From Actinomycetota bacterium (lineage in GTDB: Bacteria; Actinomycetota; Actinomycetes; S36-B12), in contig CANJCG010000033.1 of assembly GCA_947472655.1 (NCBI GenBank), positions 1-14,641 of the forward strand: DNA of 14,641 bases, written 5' to 3'. Numbering within the stretch: position 1 is the first letter of the stretch; each line of letters opens with the position of its first letter. The position numbers were made by a program, and so were the translations under genes. Below, piece by piece: positions 1 through 7,122 of the stretch. A model generated the notes under the pieces. That model ran no database searches, was not told the DNA's origin, and saw only the letters and a list, made by a program, of their open reading frames with translations.

Positions 1-128
1 AAGACGATCGTTACGGCACCCGTCGGGGCAGCATGACTTGCCTGAATAAACCCGACAAACTTATGCATGAGGTGAAGGTACGCGACCGCTCCTGGTTATC
101 GCGACAGCGGGCGAATTACCAGGCGTAG
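1..128 (+). CDS. C-terminal fragment of an unidentified gene (possibly NRDE/TANGO2-like)
   Basis: An open frame runs from the left edge (first full codon at 3) to a TAG at 126-128, giving about 41 residues with no start in view. It is therefore read as the end of a plus-strand gene that begins outside the window. The fragment starts DDRYGTRRGS and ends with a W-x2-R-x3-N-Y pattern. This loosely recalls the C-terminus of NRDE/TANGO2 family proteins, where a YGTR motif is followed by an arginine-rich tail, but the match is from memory and weak. Its last codons overlap the last codons of the convergent aldo/keto reductase gene by 13 bp. It may also be a chance open frame. Confidence 0.35.
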   Translation, partial: DDRYGTRRGSMTCLNKPDKLMHEVKVRDRSWLSRQRANYQA

Positions 129-1096
129 GCTTCGGGAGCCTTGCCACCAGGCCCAGGGAACAGCACATCTAGTTCAGCAAGTGCTGCCGAATCAAGAGTG
201 ATAGCGAGTGAACGCAATGAACCGTCTAGCTGAGCCAAGGTGCGGGGCCCAATGATTGGGGCGGTTACTGCTGGCTGATGAAGAAGCCATGCAAGTGCGG
301 TATCGGCCGGATCTTCATCACGTTTTTCGCAGAAATCTTCCCAAGCCTGGATAGTCGGGCGGATAGCCTCTAAACGATCATTTGTTCGCTGAACCGAACT
401 CCGGCCGATATCGCCAGATTTCTGCTTCTTGATGATGCCGCCCAGGAGTCCTGCTTGTAATGGTGACCAAGGGATAACACCCAAGCCGTAGTACTCAGCT
501 GCTGGTAGCACTTCAAGTTCAACTGTGCGTTCTAGAAGATTGTAAAGCGACTGTTCGCTTGAGAGTCCCAAGAAATTACGACGACGCGCAGCTTCCTGAC
601 CTTGAGCGATGTGCCAGCCAGCGAAATTGGAAGATCCAACATAAATAATCTTGCCCTGCTGACGCAAGATCTCCATCGCTTCCCAGATCTCTTCCCAAGG
701 AGTGCGTCGATCAATGTGGTGCATTTGGTAGATATCGATGTAGTCAGTTTGCAAGCGCTTCAAAGAAGCATCGCAGGCGCGCCGGATATTCAAAGCTGAA
801 AGCTTTCCATCATTTGGCCAGTCGCCGATTGAGGCATAGAGCTTGGTTGCGATCACGGTCTTGTGACGTCGCTGACCACCTTGGGCAAACCAATTACCGA
901 TAATGGTTTCTGTCAGGCCCTGATTGCCCGGGCCGCCGTAACCATTCGCTGTGTCGAAAAAGTTGATCCCTACCTCGTGGGCATGATCCATGATTTCAAA
1001 GGCTTCAGGTTCACTGGTTTGTGGGCCAAAGTTCATCGTGCCTAGGCACAACTTGCTCACGGAAAGGCCAGTACGTCCAAGGTGGGTATATTTCAT
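116..1096 (-). CDS. Aldo/keto reductase (NADPH-dependent oxidoreductase)
   Basis: This 326-residue protein is a typical (alpha/beta)8-barrel aldo/keto reductase of the YhdN/Tas/IolS-like bacterial group. It would reduce aldehydes or ketones with NADPH in the cytoplasm. The N-terminus MKYTHLGRTGLSVSKLCLGT is the standard family start. The catalytic tetrad can be read directly: Asp48 and Tyr53 in FFDTANGYG, Lys85 in IATKLY and His126 in YQMHHID. The C-terminal half carries the usual cofactor-binding stretch, with APIIGPRTLAQL near residue 275. The length is normal for the family. The ATG at 1096 is the natural start, but its ribosome binding site is weak (GAGATG-like). The gene lies 66 bp downstream of the DUF4239 gene on the same strand, so it could be co-transcribed, although no functional link is obvious. 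The substrate cannot be predicted. Confidence 0.93.
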   Translation of the reverse strand: MKYTHLGRTGLSVSKLCLGTMNFGPQTSEPEAFEIMDHAHEVGINFFDTANGYGGPGNQGLTETIIGNWFAQGGQRRHKTVIATKLYASIGDWPNDGKLSALNIRRACDASLKRLQTDYIDIYQMHHIDRRTPWEEIWEAMEILRQQGKIIYVGSSNFAGWHIAQGQEAARRRNFLGLSSEQSLYNLLERTVELEVLPAAEYYGLGVIPWSPLQAGLLGGIIKKQKSGDIGRSSVQRTNDRLEAIRPTIQAWEDFCEKRDEDPADTALAWLLHQPAVTAPIIGPRTLAQLDGSLRSLAITLDSAALAELDVLFPGPGGKAPEAYAW

Positions 1097-1162
1097 GAGG
1101 ACATCTCAGCACAACCTCGTATGATCTGGAAGCCAGTTTGGAAATATCCTTAACTAACGAAC

Positions 1163-1945
1163 TTATTTACTGAAGAGTTCCAGAATTCTTTCAATTTGCC
1201 CTTGTTCAGCCCTATGGCTATAGCCAACAGAGGATATGTAAAAGACCATCGACATTATGAGACCAGTCGTTATGGCTACCGACAGGCTCTGGACCCATTT
1301 AGATTTCTTCGAGGAAGTTGCCGGAAGCAATGAGACGAGGATCACGGTCATGAGTCCGAGTAACGCCATAATTGCTACGAAAATTACATCTAGGTGTGCA
1401 CCACCACTATTGACGCGAGTTTGGCGCTCGGAGATGAGTTGCTGAACTTCGGTGAAGAGACCGTTTGCTTCAGTGGCCTTGGTATTGTCAGCTGAAAGTT
1501 CGACCTGACTCTTGTCCACAACTTTGAGGAAGGCCTGAAACGCGCTATTGGTTTCGTCGTCACCACCGATGGGTGGGCTCACCTCAATTTCCTTCGCGAT
1601 CAAACTATTGACGTACGTTTGCAATGATTCATGGAACTCTTTTTCCATCGCAGGATCAATAACAGAAACCTCAAGCATGATGTCTTCGACTTGGGAAAAT
1701 TCGCGGAAAAGGGCTTCCTCGCGTGCGGATTCAGCAGACCACACATTCACAATGACAAAGGCGAGGAGCAGGGTGAATGCTGTACCAAGGAAAGCCGCGG
1801 ATGGCCCGATGACGGAGTCGTCTTCAGCTTGGGTTTTGTACTTTCCCGAAATGACCAGAGGGACGATGATCAGGCAGACAACCACTGGCACCAAGACGCA
1901 AATGCCGATAATCAACCATGTAGGGAATCCCAAAAACGTATCCAT
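1163..1945 (-). CDS. DUF4239 (bestrophin-like domain) membrane protein
   Basis: A 260-residue membrane protein with four predicted helices at about residues 9-33, 48-69, 185-208 and 219-240, and a long soluble helical region between the second and third. The segment GPSAAFLGTAFTLLLAFVIV followed by N-x-W and a charged EEALFREF stretch is characteristic of DUF4239 proteins, also described as bestrophin-like. Bestrophins are anion channels, but DUF4239 members have no settled function, so transport is inference. The start at ATG 1945 has no Shine-Dalgarno sequence. Instead a TATATT -10 element ends seven bases before it, which suggests a leaderless transcript. The gene follows the POLLUX-like channel gene with a gap of 53 bp on the same strand, so it may also be read from upstream. 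Confidence 0.8.
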   Translation of the reverse strand: MDTFLGFPTWLIIGICVLVPVVVCLIIVPLVISGKYKTQAEDDSVIGPSAAFLGTAFTLLLAFVIVNVWSAESAREEALFREFSQVEDIMLEVSVIDPAMEKEFHESLQTYVNSLIAKEIEVSPPIGGDDETNSAFQAFLKVVDKSQVELSADNTKATEANGLFTEVQQLISERQTRVNSGGAHLDVIFVAIMALLGLMTVILVSLLPATSSKKSKWVQSLSVAITTGLIMSMVFYISSVGYSHRAEQGQIERILELFSK

Positions 1946-1952
1946 GGGAGGG

Positions 1953-1958
1953 AATATA
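1953..1958 (-). promoter_or_regulatory. Candidate -10 element for a leaderless DUF4239 transcript
   Basis: On the minus strand the sequence reads TATATT, then seven bases (CCCTCCC), then the ATG of the DUF4239 gene. A TANNNT element at this distance would place the transcription start at or next to the start codon. This is common in actinobacteria and would explain the missing ribosome binding site. No convincing -35 box is visible at the usual spacing. Confidence 0.35.
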
Positions 1959-1998
1959 ACTGACCCAGGAAAGTAAGTCGGTTTCTTCTAGAGCGTGT

Positions 1999-3894
1999 TT
2001 AGTTTGTGGAAATAACAGCCAAGGTGTCACCAGGCTTGAATTCGATCATTTGGGCTTTGCGAGGATTTACTCGAATTCCGCCACTCAGAGCTAAAGGATC
2101 GTCCAGAGCATCAGCTGATCGATAACCAATCGCCGTTACGCCAAGGTCACGGCAAGCAACGATCACATCTTCAAAGGTGTGTTTCCCCATGTCTAGGTAA
2201 CGCTCAACCGGATGAAGGGCAACCACCACGCCACCGGAGTCAAAGAGTTCAGAGAAAACGGCCGATAAATGAGGACTCTCGCTTAATTGTGCCATCAGGA
2301 GGCTGATCAGTTTTTGGCTCACAATGAAATCGTGACTCGTTTGCTTTCCGCCGAGATCAACGTGGCTCGGATCCATTAATTCAGCAGTGATGTTTTCTGC
2401 ATTAGGGGTATCCCTAGTGAGCGCGCGTAGTTGCATAAGCGAAAGCAGTGTTCGAGAGTCCGCTTCTTCTGCTTCGTAGTCACTGCGCTCTGATAATAAA
2501 AGAATGTGGTCGAAGGGTCCTTGATCTAAAACTCTTCCTAAGTCGTTCTTGCTTATTGAATTTCCATGCTGAACCACCACGCTTTGGTTGACCAGCTTGA
2601 CTGCATCGTTGACCTCTTGAGAGTCATGATGCTCTGCATCAATCAACACATGGAGCTCTGAGTTTGGCGCTACGTGCGTATCAATTTCTTCGGCAATCAG
2701 CGGAGTGAGATCGCTCCAACCAACAATCAACGTGCGCTCTAACTTCTTTTCAGTGGGCTGCAAAGTGCGAGCAGAATCGGCATTGCGGACTTTTACTGGA
2801 AGGTCGAGCGCAAATGTTGAATCATCTTCCGCAATCCCGATAGCTGAATCTCCGTGAACGAGAACTCGTGCTGATGGGGCGTTGAGCAGAATTTCGCCTG
2901 CCGCGCTTCTGATTCCAATAATTGTGGCAGTGCTGCTCGCAAGGAGTAAATCACCACAAGTTTTACCTAGATAGTTATCGGTAATCGGGGTGAAGTAAAT
3001 CTCGTCCCCTTCGAAATCTAGAAGTTCTTGATAAATCACACCGAGACCGGAAGCCCGCGAAACCTGCGCACTGATCCGGGCGATCACTTCGCGAGGTGTG
3101 ACAGTAAGAACATTGAGTTCGATGGCTTCGCGCAAGGCCAGGGCTGTGTCTGAGTCTTCGATTTGAACGACGACAGGAGTTTGGGAACCAGGCGGGAGGA
3201 CTTGGGCTAGGGCGAGAACCACCTTGACCACGTGTGCGTCTGATTCGCCTTCGCCTCGCAACACGATAATTGAACGTGCACTGGCTGGGTTGAGTTGCGC
3301 TAAGTCATTAATGCGTGTTGCTTTGCCACTACGGACAACTACACGTGACGTTTTAAAGTCCGTGATCAAACTGCGAATATCGTCATTCACTTCGATTGGA
3401 TCATCCGGGGTGAGAATCGCGATTGCTTTACCGCGTTCACTGAGGTTCGCCTCGATAAGTTCTGAAATAATGGCAATGAGTTCTTCGCTTCGACCAATAA
3501 TCAAAGAATGGCCTGTTTCAGCAACAAGTGATTTGCCGCGCCTGAGTGATTCGATCTGACTATCAATTCCGGCAGAGATTAACCCGATGATTGTGGCGGC
3601 GAGAAAAATGCCTACTAACGTGACGAACAGGCTCGTGAGTCGAAATTGATTGCCCTGATCCCCGGTGAAGGTTCCGGCATCTAGTGAGCGCGAGATCGTT
3701 AACCAGATGGCCTCGAAGAAGTTTGTTGGCTCGTCATTGGGTCCGATTCCGATGGCGGTAATGATGATTGAAATCAGCACTATGAAGAGAACTGTTAGGA
3801 GGCCGAGCCAGGCCAAGACTGCCCAGATGCCTTTAGAAAGGGCATTGTCGAAGCGGTAGCGCAAACGGTGACGGAGGCTGAACTTTTGAGTCAT
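1999..3894 (-). CDS. CASTOR/POLLUX-like ion channel with two RCK-type domains
   Basis: A 631-residue protein resembling bacterial relatives of the plant nuclear channels CASTOR and POLLUX. A short basic N-terminus (HRLRYRFDN) leads into a first transmembrane helix at about 22-50. A pore-like loop with DAGTFTGDQG lies at 72-81 and a second helix at about 85-110. A Rossmann-type RCK/TrkA-N domain opens at about 128 (GHSLIIGRSEE), and a second begins near 387 (RTLIVGWSDLTPLIAEEI). The C-terminus (KPGDTLAVIS) resembles a TrkA-C-like end. The family gates monovalent or divalent cations, so a potassium or calcium channel in the cytoplasmic membrane is likely. I chose ATG 3894 because AAGGAG lies eight bases upstream and the protein then starts as its relatives do. 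An ATG at 4035 would add 47 residues without homology. A weak TTGACT (4024-4029)/TATAAA (3998-4003) pair with a 20-bp spacer could be its promoter. The DUF4239 gene follows. Confidence 0.85.
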   Translation of the reverse strand: MTQKFSLRHRLRYRFDNALSKGIWAVLAWLGLLTVLFIVLISIIITAIGIGPNDEPTNFFEAIWLTISRSLDAGTFTGDQGNQFRLTSLFVTLVGIFLAATIIGLISAGIDSQIESLRRGKSLVAETGHSLIIGRSEELIAIISELIEANLSERGKAIAILTPDDPIEVNDDIRSLITDFKTSRVVVRSGKATRINDLAQLNPASARSIIVLRGEGESDAHVVKVVLALAQVLPPGSQTPVVVQIEDSDTALALREAIELNVLTVTPREVIARISAQVSRASGLGVIYQELLDFEGDEIYFTPITDNYLGKTCGDLLLASSTATIIGIRSAAGEILLNAPSARVLVHGDSAIGIAEDDSTFALDLPVKVRNADSARTLQPTEKKLERTLIVGWSDLTPLIAEEIDTHVAPNSELHVLIDAEHHDSQEVNDAVKLVNQSVVVQHGNSISKNDLGRVLDQGPFDHILLLSERSDYEAEEADSRTLLSLMQLRALTRDTPNAENITAELMDPSHVDLGGKQTSHDFIVSQKLISLLMAQLSESPHLSAVFSELFDSGGVVVALHPVERYLDMGKHTFEDVIVACRDLGVTAIGYRSADALDDPLALSGGIRVNPRKAQMIEFKPGDTLAVISTN

Positions 3895-4039
3895 GAAAAG
3901 GGCTCCTTGGCGGATCGAGTGCGCCAAGAATTGCATATCAGGGACCAGCCACTGCAGGTACCTGACAAAAGGGGAATGGTGCTCGCCTGAGAAGAAGTTT
4001 ATAAGGAGGGATTGAAGGTGGGGAGTCAATCGCAAGAGC

Positions 4040-4069
4040 TTGCCCCTAGCGGTGGCAACTCTCTAGATT
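4040..4069 (+). promoter_or_regulatory. Candidate promoter for a leaderless DUF6159 transcript
   Basis: A TTGCCC -35 box (4040-4045), an 18-bp spacer and a TAGATT -10 box (4064-4069) lie directly upstream of the ATG at 4076. Only six bases separate the -10 box from the start codon, and there is no ribosome binding site. This arrangement predicts transcription starting at the ATG itself. It lies in the 181-bp gap shared with the divergent POLLUX-like gene. Confidence 0.45.
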
Positions 4070-4075
4070 GCCTTC

Positions 4076-4906
4076 ATGGGTAAATGGGCAGATGGTCGGA
4101 CATTGAGCAAGAAGTGCTGGGCGCTTCTCAGATCAAATCGATATTTTTTATGGTTTCCGATTCTTGGGCTCATCCTGTCGATCGTGCCGATAGCGCTGTC
4201 AGGGCTACTTATGGGAGTAGCCGTTGCGCTGGGCGTCATGTGGCTCGTTTGGGTGATCGGATTTCTTGGCTTGGTTCTTATTAACTTTGCCTTCGTGATC
4301 GCCGGCGCTGCGTTGGTCGCTTCCATCGATGAAGAACTTGCAGGCCGGGAGTCTTCGTTGGGTTATGGATTTTCCAAAGCTTTTGGTCGACTCGGACCGC
4401 TTTTTACGTGGTCCATAATCAGGGCAATCGTTAGTTCAATCTTGGGTGCGATTCGTAGCGAGGGTGGTAGTGGCATTGGAGCCCTAATCACCAATTTTGT
4501 TGCAGCCGCTGGGGCTGCGGCCTGGTCGATCATTACCTTCTTCGTAACGCCATGCATCATGCTTGGCGGTGAATCAACAATCCCCGCGATCAAGAAGTCC
4601 GCTCATATTGTAAAAGAAAAGTGGGGAACCCAGGTCACGGGCGGAGTACGCATTGGTCTGGGTGTTGCACTCATCATCATTCCAGGTGTGCTGATTGTGG
4701 TTGGCGGGTTCATGCTTGCCAACATCTCAGGTCCTGCAGCTGTTGCGGTGATAGCACTGGGGGTTTTCATCATTCTGTTCGGCATTCTCATCAGTTCTGC
4801 GCTGAAGGCAATTTTCTCTGTTGCCCTTTATCGCTTCGCCAATGATGAGCCAAAACTTGGTCCATTTACGGGCGCAGAACTCAGCGCCGTCTTGACATCT
4901 AAGTAG
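4076..4906 (+). CDS. DUF6159-type integral membrane protein
   Basis: A 276-residue hydrophobic protein with about six membrane segments: roughly 22-47, 50-82, 110-125, 136-160, 192-215 and 221-245. Several blocks fit what I know as DUF6159. The N-terminus combines a basic stretch (LSKKCWALLRSNRYFLWFPIL) with a first helix. A central block reads YGFSKAFGRLGPLFTWSII. The segment ITFFVTPCIMLGGESTIPAI is followed by KKSAHIVKEKWG, and the tail has ALYRFAND with GPF. The function of the family is unknown. The start at ATG 4076 is taken because the N-terminal match begins there, although no Shine-Dalgarno sequence precedes it. It is transcribed away from the POLLUX-like gene and lies 49 bp upstream of the LLM oxidoreductase gene, which has its own ribosome binding site. 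Confidence 0.75.
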   Translation: MGKWADGRTLSKKCWALLRSNRYFLWFPILGLILSIVPIALSGLLMGVAVALGVMWLVWVIGFLGLVLINFAFVIAGAALVASIDEELAGRESSLGYGFSKAFGRLGPLFTWSIIRAIVSSILGAIRSEGGSGIGALITNFVAAAGAAAWSIITFFVTPCIMLGGESTIPAIKKSAHIVKEKWGTQVTGGVRIGLGVALIIIPGVLIVVGGFMLANISGPAAVAVIALGVFIILFGILISSALKAIFSVALYRFANDEPKLGPFTGAELSAVLTSK

Positions 4907-4955
4907 AAATTCACTGAGTTTGATTTTCACAGCCCCATTACCCGAAGGAATATCC

Positions 4956-5870
4956 ATGAAGTTCATCACTGACTATCCAGTTCGATCTGATCTGGGCGGC
5001 GAGTGGATCAAGCCTGAAAACATCATCTCTGTGATGCAGCACTTGGAACTCATGGGGATTCACGGACTCGGTATCACTGATCATCCGGCACCATCGCAGA
5101 AGTGGTTGGAAAACGGAGGACACGAGGCCTTCGATCCCTATGCGATGCTTTCCTTCGCGGCGGCTGTGACTAAGAAGACGGAACTGTTCTCGCACCTCAT
5201 TGTTTTGCCGTACCGAAATCCACTCTTGACTCTTTCTGGGATGACTTCGGTTGACGTGCTCTCAGGCGGCCGCGCGACCTTCATCTTTGGCGCTGGTTAC
5301 CTACGCTCGGAATATGCGGCGCTTGGTGTTGATTTCGAGAATCGAAATGTGATTTTCGACGATGCGATTGAAGTGATAAAGAAAGCCGGCGGCAATCGGG
5401 CCATCACGCACAAAGGCCCGGGCTATGACTCGCTCGATCAAATAGTGAAGCCAGGTTTCATTCAACTTCCACATCCGCCCCTGTGGCTTGGCGGAAACAG
5501 CAATCTCACGATGCGCCGTCTTGCCGCGTGGGGTCAGGGCTGGTCAGTAATGATGGGTTCATCCGTCCTTTCCAAAACTGCTCGCACGAAGAACATAGAA
5601 ACCGTGGGCGATCTAAAGGAAGCGCTAGCCGCGCTTCGGGTGCTAGTCGAGGCCAACGGGCGATCGATGGACGAGATTTCGGTTCAAGCATCGACACCAT
5701 TGATGGATCCGAGTTCAGGTGCGAGCGCGGAGCAAAAAATCGATGCGATTGGCGAGCTCGGGAGCATCGGAGTCAACTGGGTTCTTGCTGACTTATGGAC
5801 AGATTCGATCGTGGAATCCAAAGACCGTTATCAAGATTTCAACGAGAACATTGCTCCGCATATTCATTAG
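4956..5870 (+). CDS. LLM-class (luciferase-like) F420-type oxidoreductase
   Basis: A 304-residue TIGR03619-like member of the bacterial luciferase-like superfamily, which in actinobacteria commonly uses cofactor F420 rather than FMN. The family hallmark is clear at about 102-130: LSGGRATFIFGAGYLRSEY followed by ALGVDFENR. The loop PPLWLGGNSN at 174-183 and GITDHPAP at 39-46 are also typical. The protein would be a cytoplasmic TIM-barrel hydride-transfer or monooxygenase enzyme. The substrate is not predictable. I start it at ATG 4956, where AAGGA (4945-4949) is well spaced, rather than the upstream ATG at 4920, which would add 12 residues without homology. The region after residue 140 is shorter than in many relatives, which lack this gap before the GGNS loop. 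The Rieske oxygenase gene follows after 174 bp. Whether F420 or FMN is used is inference from lineage. Confidence 0.9.
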   Translation: MKFITDYPVRSDLGGEWIKPENIISVMQHLELMGIHGLGITDHPAPSQKWLENGGHEAFDPYAMLSFAAAVTKKTELFSHLIVLPYRNPLLTLSGMTSVDVLSGGRATFIFGAGYLRSEYAALGVDFENRNVIFDDAIEVIKKAGGNRAITHKGPGYDSLDQIVKPGFIQLPHPPLWLGGNSNLTMRRLAAWGQGWSVMMGSSVLSKTARTKNIETVGDLKEALAALRVLVEANGRSMDEISVQASTPLMDPSSGASAEQKIDAIGELGSIGVNWVLADLWTDSIVESKDRYQDFNENIAPHIH

Positions 5871-5890
5871 GGAGTACGTGCATTAGGGAG
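5865..5890 (+). repeat. Short direct repeat at the LLM gene stop
   Basis: CATTAGGGAG occurs at 5865-5874, where it contains the TAG stop of the LLM gene, and again at 5881-5890, a period of 16 bp. It looks like a partial local duplication, or a pair of binding half-sites on one face offset by about one and a half helical turns. Nothing assigns it a function. Confidence 0.5.
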
Positions 5891-5929
5891 AAGTGATTGC
5901 CCGTCGCTTTGACCCAGCCGCTGGATTCG

Positions 5930-5941
5930 CCACATATGTGG
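5930..5941. promoter_or_regulatory. 12-bp palindrome upstream of the Rieske gene (possible operator)
   Basis: CCACATATGTGG is a perfect 12-bp palindrome in the 174-bp gap between the LLM and Rieske oxygenase genes. A second, weaker inverted repeat, GGGGT-7 nt-ACCCC, follows at 5966-5982. Such dyads often bind dimeric regulators, but no regulator gene is present in the window and the match could be chance. Confidence 0.3.
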
Positions 5942-6044
5942 GTGATGAACGCCAAAAGCTTCAAAGGGGTGGTGGATACCCCCACGTTGCGAGATTCCCA
6001 ATAGGCCGGAATTATGTGAGTAACAAATGCGCAATGGAGGGTTC

Positions 6045-7061
6045 ATGTTCGTCCTGAATGCTTGGTATGTGGCTGGATGGACGTCCGAAGTGACCAAAGA
6101 ACCCTCCCGTCGGGTGATTTGTGAAATTCCCATGGCCTTGTACCGCAAGTCCGACGGGAGTGCGGTCGCCTTAGAAGATCGATGCGCGCACCGCGGATTC
6201 CCGCTTTCGGCTGGCCGCGTCGTCGACGATAATTTGGAATGTGGCTATCACGGCTTTCAGTTTGATTGCTCTGGCACATGTGTGCGTATTCCAGCCCAAG
6301 AAATCATTCCAAAGCGGGCAAAAGTTCGAGCTTTCCCTCTTGTGGAAAAGGACGGCTGGATCTGGGTTTGGACGGGCGATGCGGCCAAGGCCGATGAGTC
6401 GCTGGTCCCAGACACTCATTGGATGAGCGATCCGGCCTGGGCCACAGTGACCCATAGTTTTCATTTCGCCTGCCGAGCAGATCTCATTCACGACAATCTC
6501 TTAGACCTCACTCACGAGTCCTTTATCCATACTTCGACGGTGGGTGACGATTACATCTATCAGCATGGGGTGACTGTTGAGGTTGATGGGAATCTGATCA
6601 GCGTTGATCGGCTTATGCCAGCAGTCCAGGCCCCGCCGCTCTACGCAAAAACGATGAAAACAGAAGGTTTATACGACCGTTTTCATTGCACGAAGTTCTA
6701 TGCCCCTAGCTTTCATGCCCTGCACTCAGGTATTACCGGGATGGGGCGCCCTCGCGAAGAGGGTTTCCTCATAAAAGTCATGAATGGGATCACCCCGATT
6801 GATGCGAAGAATTCTCACTATTTCTACGCATTTTCCAGGAATTTCGGGATTGACCAGAAATCGGCGACCCAGGAACTGGTCGAAGGACTCGCCACGGTGC
6901 TCGTCGAGGACAAAGTTGCTCTCGAACTGCAAGAAATTGGCCTACAGTCGCGCCCACAGGATGAAACGGACGTGCTGATTGCGCAAGATGAGGGCATCGC
7001 GAAATCGCGAAGAATCATGGCGCAATTAATCGCTGCCGAATTGCTCGACAATAAAAAATAA
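6045..7061 (+). CDS. Rieske non-heme iron oxygenase, VanA-like alpha subunit
   Basis: A 338-residue aromatic ring-hydroxylating or O-demethylating oxygenase of the vanillate demethylase (VanA) type. The Rieske [2Fe-2S] ligands are Cys47 and His49 in DRCAHRGFPL, and Cys66 and His69 in ECGYHGFQFD. The mononuclear iron site is visible as His157 and His162 in DNLLDLTHESFIH, with Asp289 in VEDKVALELQ as the likely third ligand. Asp154 is the usual bridge between the two centres. The enzyme needs electrons from a ferredoxin-reductase partner, and none is encoded here. I chose ATG 6045 because GGAGGG lies just upstream and VLNAWYVAGW is the standard N-terminus. ATG 6027 is an alternative. The gene sits between an LLM oxidoreductase and an ABC importer. 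The substrate is unknown; vanillate should not be assumed. Confidence 0.9.
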   Translation: MFVLNAWYVAGWTSEVTKEPSRRVICEIPMALYRKSDGSAVALEDRCAHRGFPLSAGRVVDDNLECGYHGFQFDCSGTCVRIPAQEIIPKRAKVRAFPLVEKDGWIWVWTGDAAKADESLVPDTHWMSDPAWATVTHSFHFACRADLIHDNLLDLTHESFIHTSTVGDDYIYQHGVTVEVDGNLISVDRLMPAVQAPPLYAKTMKTEGLYDRFHCTKFYAPSFHALHSGITGMGRPREEGFLIKVMNGITPIDAKNSHYFYAFSRNFGIDQKSATQELVEGLATVLVEDKVALELQEIGLQSRPQDETDVLIAQDEGIAKSRRIMAQLIAAELLDNKK

Positions 7062-7087
7062 AACTGCACTACGTAAGTCACACAGTT

Positions 7088-7112
7088 CGAGCATGGTGCT
7101 CGTTCGTACGAA
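7088..7112 (+). promoter_or_regulatory. Two stacked inverted repeats touching the ribosome binding site of the importer lipoprotein
   Basis: CGAGCA-TGG-TGCTCG (7088-7102) forms a hairpin with six pairs and a three-base loop. It is followed at once by the perfect palindrome TTCGTACGAA (7103-7112). The second dyad shares its last bases with the AAGGAGG ribosome binding site (7111-7117) of the substrate-binding protein gene. The arrangement could be an operator, or an RNA fold that partly hides the ribosome binding site. No regulator is identified. Confidence 0.4.
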
Positions 7113-7122
7113 GGAGGGGTTC

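Noticed and set aside
1548..1976. A 142-codon plus-strand open frame opposite the DUF4239 gene
   Set aside because: It has no recognisable domain, and its composition is that of a reverse-complement shadow of a membrane protein. The minus-strand frame carries the conserved DUF4239 pattern.
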